Positions 8,197 to 17,575 of a stretch of DNA of 64,000 nucleotides are shown here, in pieces. The notes beneath the pieces are model-generated. The model was not told the DNA's origin. It saw only the letters and a program-made list of their open reading frames with translations, and searched no databases. The number at the start of each line of letters is the position of its first letter. Within the stretch, counting starts at the first letter, position 1. Source of the stretch: Robertmurraya siralis. Lineage in GTDB: Bacteria > Bacillota > Bacilli > Bacillales > Cytobacillaceae. The stretch spans positions 186,001-250,000 of the forward strand of contig NZ_SWLZ01000005.1 of NCBI RefSeq assembly GCF_005502275.1. Direction: 5' to 3'. The translations under genes were made by a program, and so were the position numbers.

Positions 8197-11100
8197 ATGC
8201 AAATCACCAATCAAGGGCTGACTAATACAGCAAGTATGGATCTTTCATTTGATGTTAAAAATGATGAAATTTACTCTGCGCAAATTAAACAACGAATTTC
8301 AGATAAAGAAGCTGTTCTGCAAATAAGAGGGAAGGAATTTGTCGCTGAATTTGAAGGGAAGGTACCAGCTGGAGAGCGAGCAACGGTTCAAGTCACCAGT
8401 CATCAAGAAGATAAGCTGAATGTGAAGGCGATTCAAAGTGAGACAGCTAAATCATTGAACTTGAAGGCGCCAGAACTTTCTGCAGTATTGCAAAAGGTAG
8501 GATTAACTTCAAAGGATGCCCCGGAGTTAAGAGAAGCAGCGAGATTATTGTTAGATAAGGGATATCCGCTATCAAAAGAAGTAGTTTCTGAGCTGAAGAC
8601 ATTTTTTGAAAAAGGGCAAGGCTCGTTTGAAACAAAAAGTGATACAGTCAGAGCACTAGTGAATAAGGGCTTGGAGGTTACTCAAACGCATCTCCGATCT
8701 ATCCATGAAGCGCTGCACGGAAAGCCATTAAATGAAGTGCTGACAAATCTGGCAAAGGAACTGAATCTTGATACTTCTGGTAAAAGAGAACAGGCTGTTT
8801 TTTCCAATGTGAAAGAAGGAGCCATAACAGCTAAGGCAGCAGAGAGCGTGGTCAAAGCCCCTCTTTCCAACGAAAAAGCCTATAATCAAACGGCAGTTCG
8901 AGAGGTTGTCAGCCAAATTCGCTCTATTTTAGAAAAAGAGGCAGATCCGCAAAAAGCAATTCAGGCTGTAAAAACGGTGATTGCCAATAACGCAAAAATA
9001 GATAGAGAGATTGTTAATGAGATTAACAAGGTCATTTCTGATGCGGAAAAACTCCAATCTATCGGCAAGGATCGTTTAGTTCAGACTTTAAATCGTTCTG
9101 AAGCTGAAATGGTCGCTCCAAAAGCGGTTGCAGTGGATAATAGGGCTGAACAAAGCCGACCTGTTTCAAATGCTAGTTTAAGTGAAGTTGTTAGAGAGCT
9201 GCGAAATCAAGTCAGCTCCAATCCGAATTTGCAAAAATCAATTGAAAAAGTTCAAACGGAATTGTTAAACAATCGCAATCTTTCGGCAGATGCTTCAGGA
9301 AGAATTGCCAAAGCAATTACGGAGGCTACAGCGTTAATGCAGCAGGGGCGGATTACGACAGGGAAGGAAGTGCTCAGCTCCGCATTGGCAAGCGTGGAAC
9401 ATGACGCCATTGATTTAAAACCTTCTGAAGTCATTCGCCAAGCACGAGAAACGGTGCAACAGGAACCGCGCCTGCAAAGAGCGATTGAGCAAGTGCGTGA
9501 ACAGGTAGTCCAAAATCCGAAAATCGATCGTGAAATAGCGCAAAAGGTCGAGCGTGCTTTGCAGGAAGCAAGCCAGCTGCAAAGGTCAGGTCAGGAGTCG
9601 GCAGGAAGAGAGCGAATTGTTCAAGCGCTGAGCAGTGCTGAAGCGGAATCAGTATCAAGAGAAGGGCAGCGAAGTGAGGCACCGGCACCGGTAAGGCAAG
9701 GTTCTCAGGAAACTGTGCAACCAGATTCCCGCCGCATGGAATCACAGCTCAACCATTCTTCTAATGCAAAAACGGTGCAGACACAGCAAGGGGCCGCTTC
9801 TCAAACCGTTGAATTAAAGGAAACGATTAAGCAAGTACGTGAGCAGCTTCAAGCGGGTCAAGATGTAAAAAAGGTCCTTCAGGAACAGGTGCTAAAATCT
9901 CCAAGCATTGATCCGGATATTGCCAGAAATATCGAAAAGGCGTTGAATCAAGCAGACCAGCTTAGCGAGGCGGGGCGTGAACGGTTAACGAAGCTATTGC
10001 TGCAATTAGAGGCAAATGCTTTAAAGTCGCAGCCGCAAACCGCTCAAGCTGGCCAGCAAGCAAATCAGAATATTCAACAAACTGAATCGCAGAGCGGTGG
10101 AGAAATGAAGCCCGTGCTAATACCGAAGCTGCCAAGCGAAACCGTGCAGCAGGCTTTAAAGCAATTCCACAATGAACCGGATGTGGACAAGGCTTTGAAT
10201 CTAGTCAGAAAAGAAATATCTAGCAATCCAAATATAGATGTCAAAAATATCGCAAAAATTGAAGAGGCGCTAGAACGGGCACAACAATTGAATGATCGAG
10301 GGCGGGAAATTGCCTCAAGGCAGCATGTAGCCAATGAATTAACCCAAATCCAGAAGTCCCTTTCTCTGTCAGAACCGAAAGTGGAGCCAACGCAAGGGAT
10401 GAACAGCCAATATGACGTCAATGAGCTTCTTCAATCCATGCAAGTTCAATCTAAAGATATTTTAGTTACAAGGGTTACACAAAAGCTCGCCGAAGCGACG
10501 CATGAATTCAGGGATTTAAAAAGAGAGATTACGAGAAATTTAGATAGTGTCCAGCGCACGATTGACACTTTTAAAGGAAGCGCACAGCCGCAAGCGAGCA
10601 AAATGCTGGAGACTGCTATTAGCAAACTGGATAATGCGATTTTAAAAAGTGATTTAATGTTATTTACGGACATGAAAACAGAAAGGCAGCTTTTACAAGC
10701 AAGCTCCCAATTAGCTGATGCGAAAAAACTTTTAGCAAAAGGCAATTTCTCTGAAGCTTCGAAAATTGTCGGACAAGTGAAAGAATTGATTGATAAATTA
10801 AATTTCAAGCCTTCAGAACAAAAGATCATGCATTTTGTCAGCAAGGAAAGCCTTGCGATGGACAATCGCCATGCCCCTTTAGAGGCAGGAGCAAGAGGCT
10901 TCTCTTTACAGGAGCCGTCAGGAAGGCAAATGTTCGAAATGGTTCGCTCGCTTGGGCTAAACCATGATAGTGATTTAGCAAACTCGCTTGTGTTTAAAAA
11001 TGGCGAGCACAACCAGCAGGAGCAGCAAAATAATATGAAGGCTGCTTTAATGAAACTTCAGCAAGAAGAAGCTAACCCTCGTGTGGCCCAGCAAGCGGAA

Positions 11101-11565
11101 CAAGCACTGAACAATTTGACAGGCCAGCAGTTATTAAGTAAGGCAGATTCGCCTGGTACGATGCAAAACATGCTCTTTAACCTGCCGTTGCTGCTTGGAG
11201 GAAAGCCGGAAAACTTACAGGTCTTTGTCAACTCTAAAAACGAAGGCCAGCAGGTCGATTGGGAAAACTGCAATCTCTATTTCCTTATCGAAACGAAGAA
11301 GCTAGGTGATGTCGGAATCATGCTTTCGGCGACCGAACGGAATTTAACGATTACCATTAAAAATGATAAACCAGGTTTTAAAGAAAAAATGGAGCCGTTA
11401 GCGAATATGGCAAAGGATAAGCTAAATGAAATTGGCTACAACGTCAATGCCCTTCATTTCACGAGAATGACACCGATTAAAACTCAAAGTCAACCTGATC
11501 AAACGATTGAACAAAAACCGCAAAAACCTATTTTTACAGAGAAGGGAATGGATTTTAGAATATGA
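8197..11565 (+). CDS. Giant FliK-like flagellar hook-length/export-switch protein (YlqG-like)
   Basis: 1122 residues, far longer than a usual FliK (~400-500). The C-terminal ~100 residues resemble the Flg_hook (FliK C) domain: LYFLIETKKLGDVGIMLSA, then NLTITIKN and a KDKLNEIGYNV end. In FliK this domain contacts FlhB to switch export from hook to filament proteins. Five imperfect ~70-residue helical repeats lie at about 236-305, 329-401, 410-482, 541-605 and 647-720, each with an xxNPxIDxEIAxxIExAL-like core. Gln/Ser-rich linkers separate them, consistent with a long secreted ruler. It is predicted to be co-translated with the next gene (ATGA overlap). The canonical fliK would be expected in the fla/che operon outside this window. 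Confidence 0.75.
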   Translation: MQITNQGLTNTASMDLSFDVKNDEIYSAQIKQRISDKEAVLQIRGKEFVAEFEGKVPAGERATVQVTSHQEDKLNVKAIQSETAKSLNLKAPELSAVLQKVGLTSKDAPELREAARLLLDKGYPLSKEVVSELKTFFEKGQGSFETKSDTVRALVNKGLEVTQTHLRSIHEALHGKPLNEVLTNLAKELNLDTSGKREQAVFSNVKEGAITAKAAESVVKAPLSNEKAYNQTAVREVVSQIRSILEKEADPQKAIQAVKTVIANNAKIDREIVNEINKVISDAEKLQSIGKDRLVQTLNRSEAEMVAPKAVAVDNRAEQSRPVSNASLSEVVRELRNQVSSNPNLQKSIEKVQTELLNNRNLSADASGRIAKAITEATALMQQGRITTGKEVLSSALASVEHDAIDLKPSEVIRQARETVQQEPRLQRAIEQVREQVVQNPKIDREIAQKVERALQEASQLQRSGQESAGRERIVQALSSAEAESVSREGQRSEAPAPVRQGSQETVQPDSRRMESQLNHSSNAKTVQTQQGAASQTVELKETIKQVREQLQAGQDVKKVLQEQVLKSPSIDPDIARNIEKALNQADQLSEAGRERLTKLLLQLEANALKSQPQTAQAGQQANQNIQQTESQSGGEMKPVLIPKLPSETVQQALKQFHNEPDVDKALNLVRKEISSNPNIDVKNIAKIEEALERAQQLNDRGREIASRQHVANELTQIQKSLSLSEPKVEPTQGMNSQYDVNELLQSMQVQSKDILVTRVTQKLAEATHEFRDLKREITRNLDSVQRTIDTFKGSAQPQASKMLETAISKLDNAILKSDLMLFTDMKTERQLLQASSQLADAKKLLAKGNFSEASKIVGQVKELIDKLNFKPSEQKIMHFVSKESLAMDNRHAPLEAGARGFSLQEPSGRQMFEMVRSLGLNHDSDLANSLVFKNGEHNQQEQQNNMKAALMKLQQEEANPRVAQQAEQALNNLTGQQLLSKADSPGTMQNMLFNLPLLLGGKPENLQVFVNSKNEGQQVDWENCNLYFLIETKKLGDVGIMLSATERNLTITIKNDKPGFKEKMEPLANMAKDKLNEIGYNVNALHFTRMTPIKTQSQPDQTIEQKPQKPIFTEKGMDFRI

Positions 11566-11864
11566 TGGTATCGTCTGCTTTCTATAATCAAAAAAGACGC
11601 AAAGAAATGAATGGCCCTTCTGCTGCTGTTATTAAATATGACGAGGGTTCTAATCAGGCACCGACCATTGTTGCACAAGGAAAGGGGCAGGTTGCGCAGC
11701 AAATTATTGAACTGGCCAAAAGGAATCATGTTCATATGCAAGAGGATTCAACATTAGTGGCCAATTTATTGGATATGGACTTGGGGGACAATGTTCCCCC
11801 GCAATTATATTCAGTCATGGCCGAAATTTTACTATTAATCGAGGAAATGGAAAAAAATTATTAA
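11562..11864 (+). CDS. Stand-alone FlhB C-terminal-domain protein (YlqH/FlhX-like)
   Basis: 100 residues matching only the cytoplasmic C-domain of FlhB: AAVIKYDEG, then APTIVAQGKGQVAQQIIELAKRN and the VPPQLYSVMAEILLLIE end. FlhB cleaves itself within an NPTH motif; here the corresponding residues are NGPS, so the protein looks like the already-cleaved fragment and cannot self-cleave. Similar orphans (YlqH in Bacillus, FlhX in epsilon-proteobacteria) are known, and FlhX can stand in for the FlhB fragment. It follows the FliK-like gene with a 4-base overlap, so the two products probably interact. Confidence 0.82.
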   Translation: MMVSSAFYNQKRRKEMNGPSAAVIKYDEGSNQAPTIVAQGKGQVAQQIIELAKRNHVHMQEDSTLVANLLDMDLGDNVPPQLYSVMAEILLLIEEMEKNY

Positions 11865-11888
11865 ACACTTTTCGACTTTTTCCGATAA
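11862..11888 (+). promoter_or_regulatory. Sigma-D promoter of fliS2-flagellin 2
   Basis: TAAA (11862-11865), exactly 15 bases, TCCGATAA (11881-11888). It is a near-consensus sigma-D promoter that overlaps the stop of the preceding gene and lies 35 bases before the GTG start. Confidence 0.8.
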
Positions 11889-11922
11889 ATAAGTTAGATA
11901 ACCAATTGGAGGTGTACAACAG

Positions 11923-12351
11923 GTGACTGAAATCTTTACAGAATCAGCTATTCACCAAAAATCACCACAGGAAATAACCGCGCTCTTATACGAAGGGTGT
12001 ATGACAAACTTAGAAGAAGCCATTGATTTTATTAATAGCAAAGATTATGTCTTAGCGAATCGAAAGCTCCAAAACGCGAATGATATCCTTCAACGTCTTG
12101 GTGCTGGACTCAATTATGATGCTGGCATCATCGCTGACCAATTAGATGTACTTTATAACTATATGGCAGATAAGATTGTTGAAGCGAATTTAAATAAAGA
12201 TGTCAAGATTATTAAAGAAGTTCTTCATTCATTGGAAGAAATCTCAGCTGCCTGGAATCAGGCAATGAAAAATAAAACAGCTGACCCAGCAGCAGGCATT
12301 CGAAAGAAAGCTTCTGCTTATGAAAAAAGTGTTTTAACTGAAGAATATTAA
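11923..12351 (+). CDS. FliS-family flagellin chaperone, second copy
   Basis: 142 residues with the FliS four-helix pattern: SPQEITALLYEGCMTNLEEAI at the front and LDVLYNYMADKIVEANLNKD in the middle, followed by the SLEEISAAWNQAM helix. FliS caps the C-terminal D0 helices of flagellin and delivers it to the export gate. It starts with GTG after TTGGAGGTG. The flagellin follows 19 bases downstream, so this copy is probably dedicated to it. A second, more typical fliS lies at 46558. Sequence similarity between the two is limited to core positions. Confidence 0.85.
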   Translation: MTEIFTESAIHQKSPQEITALLYEGCMTNLEEAIDFINSKDYVLANRKLQNANDILQRLGAGLNYDAGIIADQLDVLYNYMADKIVEANLNKDVKIIKEVLHSLEEISAAWNQAMKNKTADPAAGIRKKASAYEKSVLTEEY

Positions 12352-12370
12352 AATAAAAGGAGCATAAAAA

Positions 12371-13789
12371 ATGAAAATCAATAATAATATTCAAGCTTTA
12401 AATGCTTACCGCAACTTATATCAAAACCAAGCGGCAACTTCTAAAAACCTTGAAAGACTATCTTCTGGATTACGTATTAATCGCGCTGCTGACGATGCTG
12501 CAGGACTTGCGATTTCAGAAAAAATGCGTTCACAAATCCGCGGCTTAAAGCAGGCGGAAAGAAACTCGCTTGATGGAATCTCCCTCATGCAAACAGCTGA
12601 AGGAGCGATGACAGAAGTTCACTCCATGCTACAACGTATGCGTGAGCTTGCTGTACAAGCGGCAAACGATACAAACACGACTGAAGATCGCGAGCAAATC
12701 CAAAAAGAAATCGACCAATTGCGATTGGAAATCGACAGCATCGCATCGAAAACTGAATTCAACACTCGTAAATTACTTGACGGTTCAAGTGCTGCCGACA
12801 CTCAATTTGCACTTACGAATGAGACTGGTTTAGTTGATGTGCCTGTTGTAACGAATGCTTCAATGAAAACAGGTGACTATCAAGTTACTGTGGCTTCTGG
12901 TTCCATCGCCTTAAATTTAAAATTAACTCAACCTGAGGCAGGAGTGCAGGATGCCTCTGTAATAAGTAGTGAATTGGCAGATTTCCAAGCACAAGATTTA
13001 AAATTAGGTGAATATTCAATTGTTGTCACGAACTATGCTACTGAAGGCGGTACAATGAGTGCGACGATTGAAGTCTTTGATCCAGACGGGTTCTCTATCG
13101 GCTCGAAAGCGGCGGAAATTGGGAATTCAGGAAATGCTGGTGTTATTGCAATCGGAGAACCAGGTAAACAAATTGAAATTGACACATCAAAAATCACAAA
13201 GGCTGGAACAGCAAAGATAAAAATTGAATATAATGCGACTGTATCGATCCAAAAGAAGGATGGTGCAGACTACGAGGATATTACATTTGATAAAACAATC
13301 ACAACATCAAATGGTGTTATTAAACACGGTGGAATGGAACTTAAATTTGACAGTCAAATGGCTGAAGGCGTAACGCAGTTTACGTTAACGAACAAAGCAT
13401 TGGCTTTCCAAATCGGTGCTAACACAAACCAAAACGTCATGATTGATGTTCCACAGTTAAGCACTGTCAAGCTTGGTATTGACGAAATTAACGTGCTTGA
13501 TCATAAATCGGCTAACGAAGCCATTTTCAAGCTTGAAAAAGCGATCAATCAAATTTCATCTACTCGTTCTAAGCTTGGTGCGACGCAAAACCGTTTGGAG
13601 CATACGATTAATAACCTGCAAGTAACACATGAAAACTTAACATCTGCTGAGTCACGTATCCGCGATGCTGATATGGCTCTTGAAATGACTGAGTTCACTA
13701 GAAATAATATCCTTAATCAGTCTGCACAAGCGATGCTTGCTCAAGCAAATCAATTGCCACAAGGTGTTCTTCAATTACTACAAGGATAA
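12371..13789 (+). CDS. Flagellin, second copy with large variable domain
   Basis: 472-residue flagellin. The conserved N-terminus ([14 protein letters not shown], then [20 protein letters not shown]) covers D0/D1 to about residue 140. The C-terminal D1/D0 from about 385 has [23 protein letters not shown] and [14 protein letters not shown]. The 240-residue centre is beta-rich and absent from Hag. Its leader has a plain AAAGGAGC site and no CsrA-like GGA hairpin, unlike hag. A hairpin terminator follows. It could form a distinct filament or a segment of a mixed filament. Confidence 0.93.
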   Translation: MKINNNIQALNAYRNLYQNQAATSKNLERLSSGLRINRAADDAAGLAISEKMRSQIRGLKQAERNSLDGISLMQTAEGAMTEVHSMLQRMRELAVQAANDTNTTEDREQIQKEIDQLRLEIDSIASKTEFNTRKLLDGSSAADTQFALTNETGLVDVPVVTNASMKTGDYQVTVASGSIALNLKLTQPEAGVQDASVISSELADFQAQDLKLGEYSIVVTNYATEGGTMSATIEVFDPDGFSIGSKAAEIGNSGNAGVIAIGEPGKQIEIDTSKITKAGTAKIKIEYNATVSIQKKDGADYEDITFDKTITTSNGVIKHGGMELKFDSQMAEGVTQFTLTNKALAFQIGANTNQNVMIDVPQLSTVKLGIDEINVLDHKSANEAIFKLEKAINQISSTRSKLGATQNRLEHTINNLQVTHENLTSAESRIRDADMALEMTEFTRNNILNQSAQAMLAQANQLPQGVLQLLQG

Positions 13790-13796
13790 ATTTCAC

Positions 13797-13840
13797 AAGA
13801 GAGGTAAGGCTATCTGTAAAGGTCTTTCCTCTCTTTTTTA
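13797..13840 (+). terminator. Terminator after flagellin 2
   Basis: AGAGAGG (13798-13804) pairs with CCTCTCT (13828-13834), with further pairing inside, followed by a T-run. Confidence 0.7.
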
Positions 13841-13930
13841 TGACAGCGATGCGATAAGAAGATTTTTCGATCGAGTGAATCGTTATGATAAAATATTGCT
13901 ATCAACACAATTAAAAGGATGGATTAATCA

Positions 13931-14368
13931 ATGGAGATCCAAAAAGTAAATAAAGCCGGTCTTGATCGAGTGAAGGCAAAAAATAACGTACCCGCTGAAA
14001 GCGTATCCTTTCAGGAAGTGATGGCAAAGGGACGTCAACAAACAGTATACGACAAGTTAACTAAAATGGTTGAAGAAATTGAGGAACAAGGGAAGACTCT
14101 TGCAGAGAACCGCACGGTTGATGACTTGCGTAAATATAAAAAAATGGTCAAAGAGTTTATGGAAGAAGCGGTACAAAATGGGCTTCAGCTCGAAGAACAA
14201 AGAGGCTTTAATCGCAGGGGACGCACAAAGATTTACAAAATTGTAAAGGAAGTAGACAAAAAGCTAATAGACCTTGCAAACGATGTGTTAAACAAAGAAA
14301 AGAATGGACTTGATATTTTAAAGCAAGTAGGGGAAATTCAAGGACTTTTAATCAATATATATACATGA
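13931..14368 (+). CDS. YaaR family (DUF327) protein
   Basis: 145 residues. It has the family pattern: a short variable N-terminus, SFQEVMAKG, a long helix (LTKMVEEIEEQGKTLAENRTVDDLR in part) and KMVKEFMEEAVQNG. The C-terminus includes KIVKEVDKKLIDLANDVLNKE and LGEIQGLLINI-like residues. Its function is not established; B. subtilis YaaR is encoded elsewhere. AAAAGGATGG precedes the ATG. Its place behind a flagellin and ahead of flgM suggests a flagellum-linked role, which is inference. Confidence 0.8.
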   Translation: MEIQKVNKAGLDRVKAKNNVPAESVSFQEVMAKGRQQTVYDKLTKMVEEIEEQGKTLAENRTVDDLRKYKKMVKEFMEEAVQNGLQLEEQRGFNRRGRTKIYKIVKEVDKKLIDLANDVLNKEKNGLDILKQVGEIQGLLINIYT

Positions 14369-14439
14369 TTTTTTATTAAGGGTTTTGTGCCGAGAACTCA
14401 TCAACGTTAAAAATGATTTAAAGTCGCTTGGGCAACAAT

Positions 14440-14660
14440 ACTGTTCACATAGCTTTTTTATTAGCTTTGTTGGATGTTGTCGGTGTTGATTTTTGACTCA
14501 TTTTCTTTCTGATTCCATGAAACGATAGGAGAAATCTCGCTTTCTCCTATCGTTTCATGGAATCAGAGAACCTTTCATTATAACTGAAAGGCGTGTGAAA
14601 CCAAGGTTTCACACGAAATGAGGCAAAAATCGTTTTAGTAATAAATAATGTTTCACGCAG
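14440..14660. repeat. Dispersed hairpin repeat, copy C (longest)
   Basis: Three nested or serial hairpins. The first is a perfect 24-bp stem (arms 14511-14534 and 14541-14564, loop TCTCGC). The second is CCTTTCA/TGAAAGG (14571-14591). The third is CGTGTGAAACC/GGTTTCACACG (14592-14615). The flanks GTCGGTGTTGATTTTTGACTC and GAGGCAAAAATCGTTTTA recur, some inverted, in copies D and E. It sits in the gap before flgM and fills most of it; the 24-bp stem is unique to this copy. Confidence 0.8.
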
Positions 14661-14680
14661 CCTTTTTATTAAATAAGGTC

Positions 14681-14707
14681 TTTACAAACTAGAAATGCTG
14701 CCGATAT
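14681..14707 (+). promoter_or_regulatory. Sigma-D promoter of flgM
   Basis: Exact GCCGATAT at 14700-14707. The expected -35 position (14681-14684) reads TTTA rather than TAAA. It lies 57 bases before the flgM ATG, as expected for sigma-D control of its own anti-sigma factor. Confidence 0.75.
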
Positions 14708-14763
14708 ATAGTATAGATGATAAACTTAGTAACGGAACTGTGTATGTAAGAGGTGAGAAAAAA

Positions 14764-15027
14764 ATGAAAATCAATCATTTGCGCAATATAAATGTTAATC
14801 CGTATAACAAGCAAGTGGAAAAATTGGAGCAAACACAAAAAGCAAAGTCGAAAGACAAAATTGAAATTTCATCAGAGGCAATCAAGCTCCAAAAGATTGG
14901 CAATATCGAGCTTGAAAGACAAGAAAAAGTAGATGCGCTTAAAAGGGAAGTTCAATCTGGCCAATACGAGCTGAATGCAAAGAAAGTGGCCGAAAAAATG
15001 TATTCTTATTGGGATGACTTGAAATAG
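14764..15027 (+). CDS. flgM: Anti-sigma-D factor FlgM
   Basis: FlgM binds and inhibits sigma-D until the hook-basal body is complete, when it is removed. It has 87 residues, the same size as B. subtilis FlgM, with matching ends: MKINHL then NVNPYNKQ at the front, KDKIEISSEA in the middle, and RQEKVDALKREVQSGQY then NAKKVAEKM at the back. An open frame extends to 14695, but that start would lie upstream of the promoter's -10. The ATG at 14764 has GAGGTGAG just ahead. flgN follows at once. Confidence 0.95.
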   Translation: MKINHLRNINVNPYNKQVEKLEQTQKAKSKDKIEISSEAIKLQKIGNIELERQEKVDALKREVQSGQYELNAKKVAEKMYSYWDDLK

Positions 15028-15038
15028 GAGTGAATCCA

Positions 15039-15527
15039 TTGCCTGCGAAAACAATACTTGAATCTGTAAAGGAATTAACCAGTTTACATGAAGGTTTGCA
15101 CACGATAGCCCTTCAAAAAACAGAGATTGTTAAAAAGGGAGATTTAGACGGTCTGCAATCACTCCTCAAAAAAGAAAATCTCTATATTAAACAGATTCGC
15201 CAAACAGAGGGCAAACTCGTACAAGAAACACAAACTTTTTTAGAAAAAAATGGGGCATTCCCCGATTCTCCTAGCTTATCTAAAGTAATCGAGTTAGTAG
15301 AGGATAAAACGTCATTTGTGACAGAAAAAACGAAGCTTGAAACTCAAATTGAGGCTTTGCGTCAACAAAATTTATTGAATCAAGATTTACTAGAACAATC
15401 CTTGCAATTTGTTCAGATGAATTTGGAACTATTGCAGCCGGATATCGATTCTTTTAATTATAACCGTCCTGAGGTGAACCAAGAATCGCCTCATCCGAAA
15501 CGGTCCATTTTTGATTCCAACGCTTAA
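15039..15527 (+). CDS. flgN: FlgN, chaperone for FlgK and FlgL
   Basis: 162-residue helical protein of the FlgN family (YvyG in B. subtilis), the export chaperone for the hook-filament junction proteins. The N-terminus PAKTILESVKELTSLHEGL matches the family start. I chose TTG at 15039 because TAGGAGTG lies at the right distance; GTG at 15030 falls inside that site. The middle is a long coiled coil and the C-terminus is polar. flgK follows 15 bases after the stop. Confidence 0.9.
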   Translation: MPAKTILESVKELTSLHEGLHTIALQKTEIVKKGDLDGLQSLLKKENLYIKQIRQTEGKLVQETQTFLEKNGAFPDSPSLSKVIELVEDKTSFVTEKTKLETQIEALRQQNLLNQDLLEQSLQFVQMNLELLQPDIDSFNYNRPEVNQESPHPKRSIFDSNA

Positions 15528-15542
15528 TGGAGGATATTTATT

Positions 15543-17561
15543 ATGACTTCAACCTTTTTTGGATTAGAAACTGCGAAGAGGGCACTTGCGACACAACAAT
15601 CGGCTCTTTATACGACAGGACATAATATTTCAAATGCGAATACACCTGGCTACACAAGACAGCGCGTAAACATGCAAACGACCCTACCTTACCCTTCTCC
15701 ATCATTAAACAGGCCACAAATTCCAGGTCAGCTCGGAACAGGTGTGAAGGCGGGAGATATTACGAGAATTCGTGATAGTTTTACCGATATGCAATTTCGT
15801 ACAGAAAGTAGCAAACTAGGGTATTGGCAATCTAAAGTCGAAATGTTGAGCCAAATGGAAAATATTATGAATGAACCTTCTGATATCGGTCTTGCCAATA
15901 CGATGAATCAATTTTGGAATGCTCTTCAGGATTTAGCTGTGCAGCCACAGAACGACGGTGCGCGAAGAGTCGTGCGTGAGCGGGGAATCACCCTTGCGGA
16001 CACATTTAACTACATGGCTAATTCCTTGAAGACGATACAAGCAGATTATCGCAAAGAGATTGAAACGTCTCAAGATTCCATTAATTCGATTTTAAGACAA
16101 ATTAATGCCATCAATAAAGAAATTGGTTCGATTGAACCTCATGGCTATTTGCCGAATGACTTATACGATGAGCGCGATCGCTTGCTTGATGAATTATCAA
16201 CTTATATGAATATCAGGGTTGATTCGAAATCAAGTGGAGGTCTAGCATCTGCTAATGCGGAAGGCAAATTGGATGTCTATTTAGCAACACCAGAAGGGGA
16301 TATTTTAAAGGATTCTAATGGGAAACCTATTAAACTTGTAGATGCAACAATGGGGATTGCCACTGGCATCCATATTCAATTTGAAAATCGTTCAGAGATT
16401 GATAGTCCGATGACCCAAATCAAGTTTTTCCAATTAAATGAAAACGATAGCGGATTTGCCGGAATGGCCAACAACACAGTTGCCGATCAGTCAACAAATC
16501 CCCGCTATATTTTAGAGGATTTTAATGCGTTTAAATCAAACGGCGCATTAAAAGGCTATATCGAAGGCTTTGGCTATAAAATAGGAGATGAAGTAAAGGG
16601 AAAATACAATGATATGCTCGCAGACCTCGATCAAATGGCTTATACATTTGCTACCCATTTCAATCTTGTTCACGGTTCAGGCTGGAGCTTGAATGAAATT
16701 GAAAATGGTGCACAGAATGATACGTTTGGGGATTTCTTTGCAATTGGCACTTCTGTGAAGGGAGCAGCCTCCAGAATTGCTGTTGCGAGCCATATCATTG
16801 ATGATGTAAAAAATATTGCAGCGGCTGCAGAGGGAAATGTGATAGCTGGTGCGATGAAAAGGGAAAATGCTAATAATAAAGCAGTAGGGAACCCTTCTTT
16901 TACTGGAATTTATGATTCGGCTGATAGCTCCCTTTTAACAATTACAGACTCAACCGGAGCAACTGTTACATGGCCAGCAGGACTTGATAATATAAATGTG
17001 AAGGTCGAATACGATTCAGATGTAGACCCAAGTATTTGGAATTATACTTTTACAGCCGTTGATGCGGATGGCAATACGTTTACTGCAACACATTCTACAT
17101 CGGATAAAACGGTGAAATTATTCGGAATCAACTTTGATACAAGCTCATTATCTTCATTAACGGATGGGGATACATGGTCTTTAACCTTCAAAGCTGAAGG
17201 AGTTAAATCTACAGATGAGGCATTTATTGGAAATGGCTCGAATGCACTAGCATTGGCAAATGTGAAGGACGCTCTAATTGATTTTGGAGGCAATCTCACA
17301 AATGTCCAATCATTTTATCAAGGAATGATTGGAAAGCTTGGCGATAATGCGTCTGAAGCAAATCGAATGGCGATAACCGCACTAACATTAAAAGGTTCAG
17401 TTGAACAAAGACGCATGTCAGAGAGCAGTGTTTCTTTAGATGAAGAAATGGTAAATATGATTCAATATCAGCATGCTTATAATGCGGCAGCAAGACAGGT
17501 GACCCTTATTGATGAATTACTTGATAAGGTGATTAACGGCATGGGCATAGTTGGAAGATAG
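15543..17561 (+). CDS. flgK: Flagellar hook-associated protein FlgK (enlarged)
   Basis: First hook-filament junction protein, secreted through the flagellar export apparatus. It has 672 residues against about 507 in B. subtilis. The N-terminus (FFGLETAKRALATQQSAL then GHNISNANTPGYTRQRV) and C-terminus (SLDEEMVNMIQYQHAYNAAARQ) are the D0 helices that pack in the hook core. The extra length includes a beta-rich block at about residues 445-560 with Asp/Thr-rich sequence (ADGNTFTATHSTSDKT), likely an outer domain facing the medium. The ribosome binding site is GGAGG. It is in one operon with flgM, flgN and flgL. Confidence 0.97.
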   Translation: MTSTFFGLETAKRALATQQSALYTTGHNISNANTPGYTRQRVNMQTTLPYPSPSLNRPQIPGQLGTGVKAGDITRIRDSFTDMQFRTESSKLGYWQSKVEMLSQMENIMNEPSDIGLANTMNQFWNALQDLAVQPQNDGARRVVRERGITLADTFNYMANSLKTIQADYRKEIETSQDSINSILRQINAINKEIGSIEPHGYLPNDLYDERDRLLDELSTYMNIRVDSKSSGGLASANAEGKLDVYLATPEGDILKDSNGKPIKLVDATMGIATGIHIQFENRSEIDSPMTQIKFFQLNENDSGFAGMANNTVADQSTNPRYILEDFNAFKSNGALKGYIEGFGYKIGDEVKGKYNDMLADLDQMAYTFATHFNLVHGSGWSLNEIENGAQNDTFGDFFAIGTSVKGAASRIAVASHIIDDVKNIAAAAEGNVIAGAMKRENANNKAVGNPSFTGIYDSADSSLLTITDSTGATVTWPAGLDNINVKVEYDSDVDPSIWNYTFTAVDADGNTFTATHSTSDKTVKLFGINFDTSSLSSLTDGDTWSLTFKAEGVKSTDEAFIGNGSNALALANVKDALIDFGGNLTNVQSFYQGMIGKLGDNASEANRMAITALTLKGSVEQRRMSESSVSLDEEMVNMIQYQHAYNAAARQVTLIDELLDKVINGMGIVGR

Positions 17562-17575
17562 GTAGGTGAATGAAT

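Noticed and set aside
10446-11012. 188-residue minus-strand ORF opposite the FliK-like gene, and similar ones nearby.
   Set aside because: They are shadows of a Gln/Glu/Ala-rich coding strand; composition is Ser/Leu/Cys-rich with no start signals.
13737-13949. 70-residue plus-strand ORF running out of the flagellin 2 end.
   Set aside because: It overlaps flagellin and the terminator in another frame and has no independent ribosome site.
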